Positions 22,955 through 33,130 of a stretch of 64,000 nucleotides of DNA are shown in pieces. The DNA comes from Solen grandis (Eukaryota > Mollusca > Bivalvia > Adapedonta > Solenidae): positions 2,232,001-2,296,000 of the forward strand of contig CM037779.1 of assembly GCA_021229015.1 (NCBI GenBank). Reading direction: 5' to 3'. A program made the translations under genes and the position numbers. A model generated the notes under the pieces. That model was not told the origin of the DNA. It was given only the letters and a program-made list of their open reading frames with translations, and made no database searches. The number at the start of each line of letters is the position of its first letter. Position 1 is the stretch's first letter.

Positions 22955-23215
22955 GGCCGCCGTGGCCGAACGGTTACAGTCGTGGACGGACTACAAATCT
23001 CTCAGCCCCTCACCGCTGTGGGTTTGAATCCCGGTAGGGACTTCGGATTTTTCATGTGAGGAAGCCTTCCAGCTGGCTTGCGGTAGGTCGGTGGTTCTAC
23101 CCGGGTACCTCTGTGTACTCGGGGTCTTCCTCCACCTGTAATCAGCTGGACCTCGCTATATGATTGAAATACTATCGCAGCGACGGTAAACCCCAATACA
23201 ACAACAACAACATAA
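22955..23215 (+). mobile_element. full-length tRNA-derived SINE, family B
   Basis: Head GGCCGCCGTGGCCGAACGGTTA with the B box GTTTGAATCCCGG, a body with GGAAGCCTTCCAGCTGGC, a 3' block TGAAATACTATCGCAGCGAC and GGTAAACCCC, and an (AAC)n tail. A minus-strand 64-codon frame (23002-23196) runs through it and is nearly identical to one in the copy at 50414-50658. It is an antisense artefact of the SINE, not a gene. Confidence 0.85.
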
Positions 23216-23464
23216 ACGTGATTCTAAAATGGTATATAATATACCTGAAGCATCTTGAAAACAATTTTTTATGCATTGCTATTTTTTTATGTTGTATATT
23301 AAAATTACTTCTTGAAAAAAAAATACACAAAAGTAAGAATTTCTTTTACAATGTTTAATCTTTTACCACTGTAAAATTTTATAAAACCTTCCAATCATCA
23401 ACCATTTCTTTCTGTAAATTAACTTATGTAGTGCCAATAAGTAGCACGTATTGTTCAGAGACTG

Positions 23465-23560
23465 TTGTTAGTAGTCCAGTAACTTAGCCAGTAGAACAAT
23501 CACCCTTTAGGGATCCCAGGCTAAAGACTTGGTCTGTCTGCACATTTTTCTTACTTGGTT
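23465..23560 (+). mobile_element. SINE family C remnant
   Basis: TTAGCCAGTAGAACAATCACCC and CCCAGGCTAAAGACTTGGTCTG plus CTGCACATTTTTCTTAC match the 17328-17432 element with many changes. Confidence 0.5.
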
Positions 23561-23689
23561 ATTTTGCACCAAACAAGTGATCATTATAGTATCTCCTATG
23601 TATATACTGCCTTTTTCTTTATCAGGAATATTATCAATTTAATCTCTGTTAATTCTGCAACAATTTCCAAATTTGCAGGGAATATGTAA

Positions 23690-23760
23690 CCGTTATCGGT
23701 GGGAGACTTTTGTAAGTGGTTTCGGGTTTTAGTCCTGGTCTGGCTGCACATTTTTTTTAC
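23690..23760 (+). mobile_element. SINE family C remnant
   Basis: TCGGGTTTTAGTCCTGGTCTGGCTGCACATTTT retains the B-box end and 3' block of family C. Confidence 0.5.
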
Positions 23761-24045
23761 CTTCTTGATAACATTGAAAATGTGTCCTCTAAATATGTAT
23801 ATTAGGCCTTTGTTTTCATATTTAAAAATATTGTGTGTCTTTCCTCATTTTAAGATTAACTTCAGATCTTGGAACTAGTGTTCTATTTATGTTATTAAAT
23901 ATAATACTTATGTAAACAAGTTCACATCTTAATGAAAGTTATGTAAAAAACAAAAAACAATATGTTTTCCTGTTAACCCACAAGTTTTATTACCAGACAA
24001 TAATTTCTTTGTCGCCGTGCTTATTTCAATGTGCTGCCTCAGGCA

Positions 24046-24465
24046 GCACTTTTGTACTTGTATACTAATGTTTTCTGTCGCCATATTGCAACAGCTGGGT
24101 ATTTAACAGAAGATAGACGTGGGAACAGCCAAAACATGCAATCCCGATGCCCTGCAGTAAAACTTAAGGAACATTTAACGAAATATCTTAGCAACGTTGA
24201 AAAAATCGAATTCCAAGATCAGCGGTAGGGCAACGTTAAGGTATCGGAATAATGTGGGGGTATAGACAAGATCCATGGCAAGATTTTACCCTTCTAGATA
24301 AAACTTAATTTAAATGCCAGAGCAAAGCCTCTAGGAGGGAAAAGCCAAAATCGAAATATTGAACTTTTAATCTGGCGCCTGCAAATCATGCTCACGTGGC
24401 TTCCTCGTATTTTCACTATCGTCCCGCGAAAGCGCCACGTAACAGTTGAACAAATTGGCTACCAT
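24046..24465 (+). repeat. duplicated segment, intact copy
   Basis: From GTTTTCTGTCGCCATATTGC through AACAGCCAAAACATGCAATC, AAATATCTTAGCAACGTTGA and CGTCCCGCGAAAGCGCCACG this segment is repeated at 24878-24946 plus 26712-27030. This copy has no insertion after AACAGCCAA, so it acts as the empty site. A 65-codon frame (24031-24228) crosses it but is not kept in the other copy. Confidence 0.8.
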
Positions 24466-24536
24466 ACATTACCATTACGGCATTATGTCAGAAAAATAAA
24501 TACATTATTAGTAAGCCTATAGTCGGAATAGGGTGG

Positions 24537-24605
24537 TGTTCTTAGTAGCATACCCGACTGCGGGACAGGCGGTTGCGGGTTCGAACCCTTTAGAGGCAGG
24601 AACCT
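24537..24605 (+). mobile_element. tRNA-like SINE head fragment
   Basis: GTAGCATACCCGACTGCGGG and GGTTGCGGGTTCGAACCCTT give A-box-like and perfect B-box-like segments. No matching body is seen in this window and the acceptor arms do not pair, so I do not call a tRNA. Confidence 0.4.
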
Positions 24606-24800
24606 TTCACGAATATTTACAAAAATATTGCCGAGGAATGATGACGGCTTTAAAACACCACTACTTTGGGGTCAGTCCATTATGTTATTGCCACATTTGG
24701 TTTTCAGCTTGAAAGTCATGCATCATACAACAAAATTCGAGAACACAGAACCTGGGCTAAAAAGTCACTTTTTTGTTGTTTAGGGCAGGTATTATATAAA

Positions 24801-24840
<40 letters not shown>
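24801..24840. repeat. (TC)n microsatellite
   Basis: About twenty CT dinucleotides. Confidence 0.9.
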
Positions 24841-24842
<2 letters not shown>

Positions 24843-25761
24843 GTATAAGTCTAAATTGCATAAATTATCTTGCTTTGTTAATGTTTTCTGCCGCCATATT
24901 GCAACAGATTGGTGTTTAACAGAGGATAGACGTGGAAACAGCCAAGTGTCACAAAAAAATGTTGACGTGGCCTGAAAATAAGCGTAGATTTAGAGTACGT
25001 TGTATTTGTCACGTAGGCCAGAGTGGAACTGTGTTAGCCTATTCTGATTATATAAAGTTTATCACAGGTTTCTTTTTTTTTACCTTTTGTTCAGAATGAG
25101 ATATGATTAGGGTTTGAAATAGTTATATCTACTGTTTAGCTTATTTTTAAGTGTGTTAAGAGATATGTTTAAGGTTTAGAAGTTTAAACCTATAGTTTCT
25201 TTATATAAGCCCTTTTTATCAGTATACCTCAGTGTTGTCAGTGTTTCTCGGGATGCACGGGATTCAGCGATTTACAATTTATTGCACGATTCACGTGATA
25301 TTTGTTTTTTAAGAGTATATCGGGGGTTTTAGTATATAAGCTGATTTGTATGGAGCCTCAGTGTCAGATATCGATGGGAGCTACGGAGAATACCTGGTCC
25401 AGTCTAGAGTATTCTGACCAAATTTCATTACGGAGCTTGTGTGAGTAAAATTTTATTTTGTATTTCATTTTTGCAGGTAGATATGGAACTTAGATTTTAT
25501 TTCAAACATTTATTTTGTAGATTGCTGTATTGTTTCTTCTCAGGGAAACAAGTGTACAATCGTATTTAATTTTTGGTAGTTTTTGAAGTTTTGGTTCTAT
25601 AGGCCAAGGAATCTAAGTACATAGCTCTGCATTATTATGTATAGTTGATGTAATTTAGAGAATAATTATGTTAGTTTATAGGTATGTCCTTAAATTTGAT
25701 ATTACCTGAATATACAGGGAAGTATTTGTCCAACAGTATTTGTTTTGGAATTAAGAAACGT

Positions 25762-25925
25762 GGAGTTGTATGGAATATCTGTCTGGTATATAATTGCTAA
25801 CGAGGACGGTTCTGTTTTAATGCACTGATGTAATTATGAAATGTGGATATGTATGGAATATCTGTTTGGTATATAATTGCTAACAACAAGGGCAGTTCTC
25901 TACATTAATGCGCTTATGTAAAACC
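25762..25925. repeat. internal tandem duplication in the LTR-like insertion
   Basis: TATGGAATATCTGT(C/T)TGGTATATAATTGCTAAC occurs twice, about 85 bases apart, with similar following sequence. Confidence 0.75.
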
Positions 25926-26102
25926 ATAATATTGTTGTATGTATAAAATGCACGTATGAAATACGAGATTTGTTATTTGGTATGAAAGTAGTATTATGAA
26001 GTAATACAGTGTCTGCACTTTATATTTGGTGTTATAAGTAAATTAGAGCTATTTATTGTTTGTAGCTGTATTTAGTTGGGGCATGGAGCCTATGTTAGCC
26101 GG

Positions 26103-26332
26103 AAGGTTACAGTCGTTACGGGACACCGTTGGTAGACTACGTCATAAGGACGGGAGAATCTACGCATGCGTCATATGGACGACAGGGTGTCTACGGTGGA
26201 CTAGTCGTAATTAGTTATGTAATCTGGGTGGTCACAGTCGATACGGGACCCCATTGGTAGACTACGTCGCAAGGACGGGAGAATCTACGTATGCGTCATA
26301 TGGACGACAGGGTGTCTACGGTGGACTAAGTG
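26103..26332. repeat. internal tandem repeat, about 125-base unit, two copies
   Basis: GGTAGACTACGTC, AAGGACGGGAGAATCTACG and CATATGGACGACAGGGTGTC recur in the same order at 26130-26213 and 26255-26332. It is GC-richer than its surroundings and may hold regulatory sites of the LTR (inference). Confidence 0.8.
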
Positions 26333-27027
26333 GATCATATATACTGAAGGGACAGCGACGACAGGAAGTCAGTGTTCATCGATAAGAGCACGTGTTATAG
26401 TGTATGAGTACTGTGAATTTAGGAATCATTTTGTGAATGTGGCACATTGAAGTGCGTTTGTTTCAGTAAGCCATTATGTAGTTAATATGCGGGCTTAAAG
26501 TGAAAACAGAACATTCAGTGCAGTTATTATTTATTATTGTACCAACAGATAAAGAGACAGTAAGCCGGAAGTTTTTTTTTTCTTCATATTCTTTAATTCT
26601 TTTTCTAATATTCTCGTTGTTTATATTTTTATATTAAATATAATTTTAAAGAAAGTTGTTTGGTATTTATTCTACCTTAGAGAGTTGTCCGCCCTTGGTC
26701 ATTTTGTTACACCAAGACATGCAATTCCATGCCTTAAGGAACATTTAACGAAATATCTTAGCAACGTTGAAAAAAAACTGAATTCCAAGATCAGCGGTAG
26801 GGCAACGTTAAGGTATCGGAATAATGCGGGGGTATGAGTCAAGCTCCATGCCAAGATTTTGCCCTTCTAAATAAAAGTTTTAAGTTAAATATCAGAGCAA
26901 AGCCTCTAGGAGGGAAAAGCCAAAATCGAAATATTGAACTTTTAATCTGGCGCATGCAAATCATGCTAACGTGTCTTCCTCGTATTTTCACTATCGTCCC
27001 GCGAAAGCGCCACATAACAGTTGAACA

Positions 27028-27150
27028 GGACTGGTTGGCCAAGTGTCAGGTTCATGCCACATGTTTACGACGTAATACGGCAGTGTAGCAGAACTTATCT
27101 GTCTTAAGTAGGCATAGTCTCCAAATGACTGAAAAGGTGCAGCAGAATTT
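27028..27150 (+). mobile_element. SINE family A, internal fragment
   Basis: ACTGGTTGGCCAAGTGTCAG, CATGCCACATGTTTACGACG, CGGCAGTGTAGCAG and CTCCAAATGACTGAAA match the family A body. Head and tail are missing. It abuts the end of the interrupted duplicated segment. Confidence 0.65.
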
Positions 27151-27239
27151 GATTGTGTCCGATCTATACATGCATTGTATCAGACGTGCGAGATTTGGCA
27201 GTATTGTCAAAAGTATCCACGTCAACTTACGTATGGTAG

Positions 27240-27497
27240 GACAATATGTAAGTTGATAGCATATCTTTCAAGGTACGATGGCTTATGTCGTAGATGCCGT
27301 GTGAGTTTTACGATACTTGCTTCACTCATCATTTTCTTACTGAATGTCCATATCTGGGTATGCATCGTCTGAAGTTGGTGGATAAATTACAAAAATGTTT
27401 AGGAGTTCACGTGCTATTAACCTTTCTCTTTTTGGACAAAAACGACTGTAAATACTCTCCTTCGCATTCGATGCCCAGTGTTTTCTGTTTGCCTTAG
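27240..27497 (+). pseudogene. retroelement C-terminal CCHC-like remnant
   Basis: One frame has YDGLCRRCRVSF and the next has THHFLTECPYLGMHRLKLVD. Together they follow the C-x2-C ... H-x4-C plus basic helix arrangement seen at the C-terminus of many non-LTR retrotransposon polyproteins (family knowledge). A frameshift separates the cysteine pair from the histidine part. No reverse transcriptase is recognisable nearby. It resembles, but is not the same as, the tails at 42000 and 54300. Confidence 0.4.
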
Positions 27498-27875
27498 GGA
27501 ACAATAGTGTTTTTTATAAATATTGTATTTCGCCAGGTTCATTTCATGTGACTGTCTTACAATTAAAAAAAAAACATACCGATATACTTATTTATGTTAT
27601 CTTTCTTTCTTCTATATATAATTCCAGTTAATGTTTGTTTGTATAAACTTGTAAATATTACTTGATATGTGTATTTCCACATATATGCTTCTGTACACTC
27701 ATATTCAATAATGCACGCACTTACGCATGCAGTAGCGAACTTTAATGTGTACATTTAAACACACCTTCATGCAAGCCTGCACTATTACTTTGAATACTTA
27801 AATTCCAACATTGTTCTTGACCATATAGAAACTCTTACGTTTCGTTTCGGTTCCTTTTCCTTTTTGTTACAAGGT

Positions 27876-27898
27876 TTGTTTTTTTTTTTTTTTTTTTT
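27876..27898. repeat. poly-T tract
   Basis: About 21 consecutive T residues. Confidence 0.9.
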
Positions 27899-28358
27899 GT
27901 CGTTTTCTCCCAGTAAGGGTGTTGTAATGATAGTATATTATAAGCAAATTATGCTTAAATCGTTGTTTGATTTGTCTGTCAATGCATGTCTCTATTGTAA
28001 TATATCTGCATTTGAATGTTCTTTGTTTAAATTTTTTGAAAGTGATAATTGTCAGTCAATTGGTTTTAGAGAAAATACCTCTTTTTTATTTAATGATTTT
28101 TATCAGAAAGTAAAGTGTAAATCTGCTTCCTTCCTTCGTCCGTTGCCTTACAGTTTACCATTAAAGGTATGCATATACAAGTAACAGTAATTGGAAAAGG
28201 AACATCCGCCAGTATAAAATTTGCCCATATTAAATTTCTGAGTCAACTAACCAAAAAGTATTTATTTGTGTTCAGAATTCGATCTAGTCTTTATGCACAC
28301 ACATATCTGATTTCTATACGCCCAACTGTTGCGGAATTTCTTGATTTTCGTCATGTAT

Positions 28359-28915
28359 AACAAGTGGGTCATGTTTCGCTCACCTGAGTAAAATTGATAA
28401 TTGCATATAATACACACCACAGGTCCAACCCAGGAACCATCAAAAAGGATTTGAATTCATTGTAAGAATTTGTTTTCTGATCAACACAAAAGATATCAAT
28501 ATAGATGATAAAACCTGATGTCTGAAATATACCAGCTAAATTACGTAGTTATATTCTAGCTGCATCCATACATAAAATGTACAGTGGTCAAAACTTGATG
28601 ACCATACGCAATTAGGCCAATAGGTCATGGTCAAAGTCAGTAAAAATTTAATAGTTTAATTACACATACCAAAAAGTACCTGCGGTCCTAATTTGAAGGC
28701 TACAGCTTGGAAATACTCCTGGGGCAAGGCCACTTTTACCCTAGGACCATGATTGTAACAAACTTGGTAGAGGTTCACTAGGCCATGTAACACACCAGAT
28801 CTCTAAACTCCATGTCTTAAAGCTACGTACGTATTTTTCCTAATATTATTCTTTGTAAAATTAAGTGATCCCTAATGCGGGACAGACTTTGAATCCGGGG
28901 CCAATTGTGGTGAGC
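28359..28915 (-). mobile_element. rolling-circle-like element, old copy of the 20278 family
   Basis: On the minus strand the right end reads TCAGGTGAGCGAAACATGAC and then CCACTTGTT. This corresponds to the 3' subterminal repeat and CATGGCCCTCTTGTT of the 20278-22126 element with the hairpin eroded. Upstream, units with ACCAAGTTTGTTACAATCATGG and TAGAGATCTGGTGTGTTACATG match that element's tandem units. The 5' end is lost. Confidence 0.55.
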
Positions 28916-28964
28916 GTAAAACCGAAATAATTGATGATTACACGGTCGGGTTTTGAAGATAGAT

Positions 28965-29000
28965 AGATACATACATACATACATACATACATACATACAA
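28965..29000. repeat. (TACA)n microsatellite
   Basis: Eight to nine consecutive ACAT/TACA units following GATAGATAGATA. Confidence 0.9.
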
Positions 29001-29315
29001 ATTCGAATTCTATATGAATCACTGAATGAATGTATTTGATGTCAATGTTTTCTAAATATATAACTTTAAACGTTTAAGCTCTCAAAACTGAAAATGTTAA
29101 AAACAACCGATTTTGTTTTCTTCATCACTTAAAGATACGAAAGTAAACTAGAAGTCGTTTGTTAAAAATACAAACGAAACGGCTTTCCGTTTGCTTATTT
29201 CAAAGGTTTTTGAATATATAAGTAAATACAAAGAAATGGAAAAATTATGCATAAAAATGTAAGATTTAATACGTAAATCATTATTATCATAAATATATAC
29301 TTAAGTTCAAAAATA

Positions 29316-29335
29316 AGGGGGGGGGGGGGGGGGTA
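29316..29335. repeat. poly-G tract
   Basis: About 17 consecutive G residues, a likely assembly-difficult site. Confidence 0.9.
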
Positions 29336-29524
29336 TTGCCATGAAATATTTTCGAATTTGGAAATTTGAACGCCAAGGTGCACATCTACATCCTAACGAA
29401 CATCTTCCGTGAAAATATCAAGATAATCCGACTAGAAATGAAGGCTCTAGAGCACGAACAAGCTTTTGAAATTGACGTCAAATCTGACGTCATTGAAAAT
29501 TAAAAATTATTGAATGTACTTTTA

Positions 29525-30055
29525 GTATCAACGTCACCATCGTCCTACTGTTCTGTGGTGTCACCGGCACCATTCGTCCTTCTGTTCTATTTTTAGTACC
29601 ACCGTCACCATTCGTCCCACTTTACTAATTTTAGTACCACCGGCACCATTCGCCCAACTTTTCTAATTTTAGTACCACCGGTACCATTCGTCCCACTTTT
29701 CTAATTTTAGTACCACCGGCACCATTGTCCCACTGTTCTATTTAAATACACCCGGTACCATTCGTCCTTCTGTTCTATTTTTAGTACTACCGGCACCAGC
29801 GAGCTATTGCTCTATTTATAGTACCACCGGAACCACGCCGGCACCATCGTCCCACTGTTTCATTTTTAGTACCAACGGCACCATTCGTCCTTCTGATCTA
29901 GTTTTAGTACCATCGGCACCACTTCGGCACCATCGTCCCACTGTTTCATTTTTTTGTACCACCGGCACCATTCGTCCCTCTGTTCTATTTTTAGATCCAC
30001 CGGCACCACGCCGGCACCATCGTTCTACTTTTCTATTTTAGTACCACCGACACCA
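29525..30055. repeat. 38-40-base minisatellite rich in ACCACCGGCACCA
   Basis: About thirteen imperfect units of the form TTTTAGTACCACCGGCACCATTCGTCCCACT(T/G)TT. Unit length varies. It lies about 400 bases upstream of the first visible SRCR exon. Confidence 0.9.
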
Positions 30056-30452
30056 CAGGTTAGGGTACATAAAGGCTGGGGGAGTTAACCAGCTTCATAC
30101 TTATGCAAGAATCATCTTTGCCGAGCGGAACCATAAGATCCTCTGAATAGTTCTAACTATAGAACGAAACCATTAAGGATGTCTTATCAACCAGTGGACT
30201 TGTCTCCCTGTTTCCCACCTCAGCCAACTTTTTCACTATTGTCTGTTTCTTCCTGTGGTATCGAAATTTGTCCTTTCAAAACAGCAACAGCGAATTCCAA
30301 ATACCACGGTAGAGATCAAAGTCTACGCTCATGAGACAACAGTATTTGTTTATAGTTTAAATTCGCCTATCATTCTATTGTTTAATTGCCACTTGGGTCT
30401 ATGGCCTTCTGGAATTTCCAAAATAAAAACTTGAACTTGTATCTACTTTCAG

Positions 30453-30549
30453 TCCTGTATGACGGAACATGGGGAGCATTGTGTCCATGGCATAAGTATA
30501 GTGATTCCAGTAATGCATATGTTGCGTGCAAAAATTTTACGGACTTCAG
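30453..30549 (+). CDS. SRCR-domain gene, exon with first half of the domain
   Basis: After the acceptor CTACTTTCAG and before the donor CAG|GTATGT, this 97-base exon encodes LYDGTWGALCPWHKYSDSSN followed by AYVACKNFTDF. The LYDGTWG...C start, the aspartate-alanine-type centre and the VxCxxF end are the first half of a scavenger receptor cysteine-rich domain (family knowledge: 100-110 residues, extracellular, disulfide-bonded). The exon carries two spare bases at each end. Its 3' phase fits the next exon at 32227 exactly. The exon that should supply the start of the domain was not found upstream, so the gene's 5' part lies outside the window or was missed. An 84-codon frame starting at 30386 crosses the acceptor and is not the real boundary. 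Confidence 0.8.
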
Positions 30550-32226
30550 GTATGTCACTGCCCTTAGTAAATTGCCTACTCATGCACTTAAGTTTAGCTG
30601 TGAATATCGTGATACATGTGGGATCACTTGCCCAAGTTAGAATGTTAAGTCTTCATACAATTTTATTACAGAGCAATGATTTGTTTATTTTGATTTCTAG
30701 AGTTCACCCAAAATCAATGTTTACTTTAATGTGAACCAGTGCAGGAGTTGGGATTATATGTGGTACTTTGAATAATACAGGAAATGATGTCATTTCCGGT
30801 CTTTTTGCTGATATTGCCACGAAGAACGACAGCATGCAGATGAAAAGAAAACGGGTTTCAAAATTTATCTCAAATTATCTTTTAAAGGTGGAAAAATGTT
30901 TAAAGGAAAAAGATACGGTGATTTGAAATTCAGTAGTTTATTATGAGCTGTGATAAGCTATATTGTTAAGAAAAAGGTGGCTTTATTTTAAGGGATCGTT
31001 ATTGTAGAGTGAAGTTGGGCACAAGAAACAATAAAAAATAATAAACTTATGGCATAGATTTAGTAATGAAAGATGAATCAAGATTGCCAAGTTATCCTGT
31101 GATTGGCGTGATGTGTGTGATCAAGCCTAATTTTATCTTAAAATTCTGAGACAATGCGCAGTGCTAGGGGTAGTATACGTTATCTGAAATCGAAGCTCTC
31201 AGAGAGTTATATGAACCTATACCTCAAAACTGCAAAAGCATTGTAACCTTTATATCTCACTGACTGCCTAACATTTTTCTAAAATCACACAAACTGAACA
31301 GCAAAAATATATATCTCAGCATAAATTTGTTTGATCACCCTGCCACATGCAAAAACAACAATTTCAACTCTGAAACTACAGTCAAACCTGTCTTAAGCGG
31401 TTAGTCACGGGAAAAAGAGTAAGGGGCCGCTAAACAGAAAGTACCACTAAATGAGGTTCAAATATATAACAAAATGTTTAAGTTTGGTAATATTAAAACT
31501 GGCCGCTAAATGCAGGTTGGCCGCTTAATACAGGTTCAACTGTATATCATATAATGTGAAAAAATAATAATAATGTAATTTGTTCCCAACAACTGTGAAA
31601 GACCATTCAGCGGCCATATTTCTGAGGATATGACAGCTACAGGGGGATTACAGGGAGTGTATGGAAAAATAAATCACCATCATGTGACCGGTATTGACCA
31701 ATCACATAGCGGTATTTTGCACGTTATAAGAGGTTTTCATCAATCACTCTCACCACGGAGGTACATTAAACGGAGTGGAAACTGTGACGTCACACATTCA
31801 TAAACACATATATAGCCAATATATAACTGAGGTTTTAACTTCAGAACTCTTATAAATTGAGGAATAAAAATGAAGCATTTGTGACTATTTCTGGAATCGA
31901 TATTATTTAACACAAACACAACAATAACAGTTTGTCTCAGGCGAATAATCTAATAGATGTTATTTCCGACACATTTAGTATGCCCCGTGTAACTCCGATA
32001 AAATTAAAACGTCACAAGACAGAAAATCTGAATTCTTAATAAAACGCGGCCATCTGTAAGCGCCACCTCTTTAGATGATTGGCTATTGTCTTGAGATTTG
32101 ACAATATATCACACCCAGGGCCATAAAAAACGGCCCATCAAATCGTCCATCCAGTTAGGCACCTCCGCATACACACAGATCAATTTCACATCTCTGCTCT
32201 CACTGATAGCTCCATTTCCATTTCAG
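30550..32226 (+). other. SRCR-gene intron
   Basis: A GTATGT...TTTCAG intron of 1677 bases. It contains the MITE at 31378-31544 and a palindromic CRE-like TGTGACGTCACA at 31787-31798. No other exon was recognised. Confidence 0.7.
31378..31544. mobile_element. MITE, second copy of the 10909 family
   Basis: ACAGTCAAACCTGTCTTAAGC at the left and ACAGGTTCAACTGTA at the right form terminal inverted repeats. The interior shares GGCCGCTAAATGCAGGTTGG and ATATATAACAAAATG with 10909-11091. Confidence 0.65.
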
Positions 32227-32407
32227 ATTTTATCACGATTATTATGGCGCGTATAGCACAAGCCTAGTCTGGCTGTCCAACGTGTCGTGTGTTGGTGGTA
32301 TAAATGAGCAAATCCATGACTGTCCCAACAGCTGCTGGGATGACACTACCATCTGTACCAATGACCAAGTCGTCCATCTGGTGTGTGGGGCTTATGATCG
32401 TGGGTAG
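32227..32407 (+). CDS. SRCR-domain gene, last exon with second half of the domain
   Basis: After the acceptor TCCATTTCAG the frame, entered with one base completing an arginine, encodes FYHDYYGAYSTSLVWLSNVS followed by CVGGINEQIHDCPNSCWDDT and CTNDQVVHLVCGAYDRG, then TAG at 32405-32407. WLSNVSC, the DC, the W, the later C and the VxLVC end match the second half of an SRCR domain. Over both exons seven cysteines are present: the six usual ones plus one before the tryptophan. The protein ends only a few residues after the domain, so no membrane anchor follows; a secreted or N-terminally anchored protein is likely (inference). Splice sites and phase are intact, arguing for a living gene. Confidence 0.8.
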
Positions 32408-33130
32408 CAGCGGTTAGGCCTTACCTGTATCTGTCGCACACTGGGCTTCTCTTAAAAGTTTAATCTCTAAATAATAATATTGTAATTCGACCGTAAATCA
32501 TAAATCACCTTTTAATTAGCAACAATCTCAGAAATAACAAACAACTGGGGAAAATCTAATATTTGTCGAAAACACACACACACACAAATAAAACATCGTA
32601 CGAACACTTAAAGTCCCAGTATCTTATAGATGTTAGACCTAAATCCGAATGCACTTACAACATATATAATTCAGTTTTAATTTCATCACTGAAACTTGAG
32701 AAATGCCTAATTTACAGGAAAGATTCTATTAGAATAAATGCAAATTGTGGCTACCTCGTTCTATATTTAGCTCAAAACAATGACAGCATAAAATTAACAT
32801 ACAAGGGTTTTTTCAGAAGTTCATGGATTTTCTTCCTATCTCCTCTAGTACCGTGTATCAATATTTATTCAGTCTATAGAAAAAGTCCATGAACTTCTGA
32901 AACACCCTATGTACACCGAGACATCCGTGGTTTTACAGAACAGTGTGTTTCAGAACAAGCTCCGCCCATCTTTCTCACTATTTTGCCCTGTCTGAACAAC
33001 TAAGACTTCCGGGCGAATATTTCACTATGTGGGCTTAATTAAACATTAAGAGGTTAATCGTACATCATTTAAGAATTTGCTAATTAGAAATTTTGAAAAA
33101 TATGTTTTTCCCAGCTAAACTGCACTGGGG
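32408..33130. other. downstream of the SRCR gene, no gene recognised
   Basis: Probably 3' untranslated sequence at first. A small inverted pair, AGAAGTTCATGGATTTTC at 32816 and GTCCATGAACTTCTGA at 32885, could form a 60-base-loop hairpin. Confidence 0.4.

Larger units (their letters stand above)
24947..26711. mobile_element. solo-LTR-like insertion, 1765 bases, with 5-base target duplication
   Basis: Begins TGTCAC and ends GTTACA (TG...CA termini). It is flanked on both sides by CCAAG (24942-24946 and 26712-26716). The uninterrupted paralogue at 24046-24465 shows the unoccupied target. TG...CA ends plus a 5-base duplication are typical of LTR retrotransposons (family knowledge). No gag or pol frame is inside, so this would be a solo LTR, long for its class. 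A TATA-like AGTATATAAGC at about 25331 could be its promoter. Two internal tandem duplications are listed separately. The superfamily is not assignable. Confidence 0.65.
24878..27030 (+). repeat. duplicated segment, interrupted copy
   Basis: Left part 24878-24946 (CTGCCGCCATATTGCAACAG to GGAAACAGCCAAG) and right part 26712-27030 (CCAAGACATGCAATTCC to GCGCCACATAACAGTTGAAC) together equal the intact copy at 24046-24465. Between them is the LTR-like insertion 24947-26711. Confidence 0.8.

Noticed and set aside
23002..23196. 64-codon frame conserved in two copies
   Set aside because: Both copies lie antisense in SINE family B and conservation follows the SINE.
24537..24605. Possible tRNA gene with perfect GGTTCGAACCC
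   Set aside because: The D and acceptor arms do not form, so it is more likely a SINE head.
28965..29000. CRISPR-like short repeat array
   Set aside because: It is a simple tetranucleotide microsatellite without spacers.
29525..30055. CRISPR-like array of about 38-base units
   Set aside because: Units are contiguous and variable with no unique spacers; the context is an animal genome.
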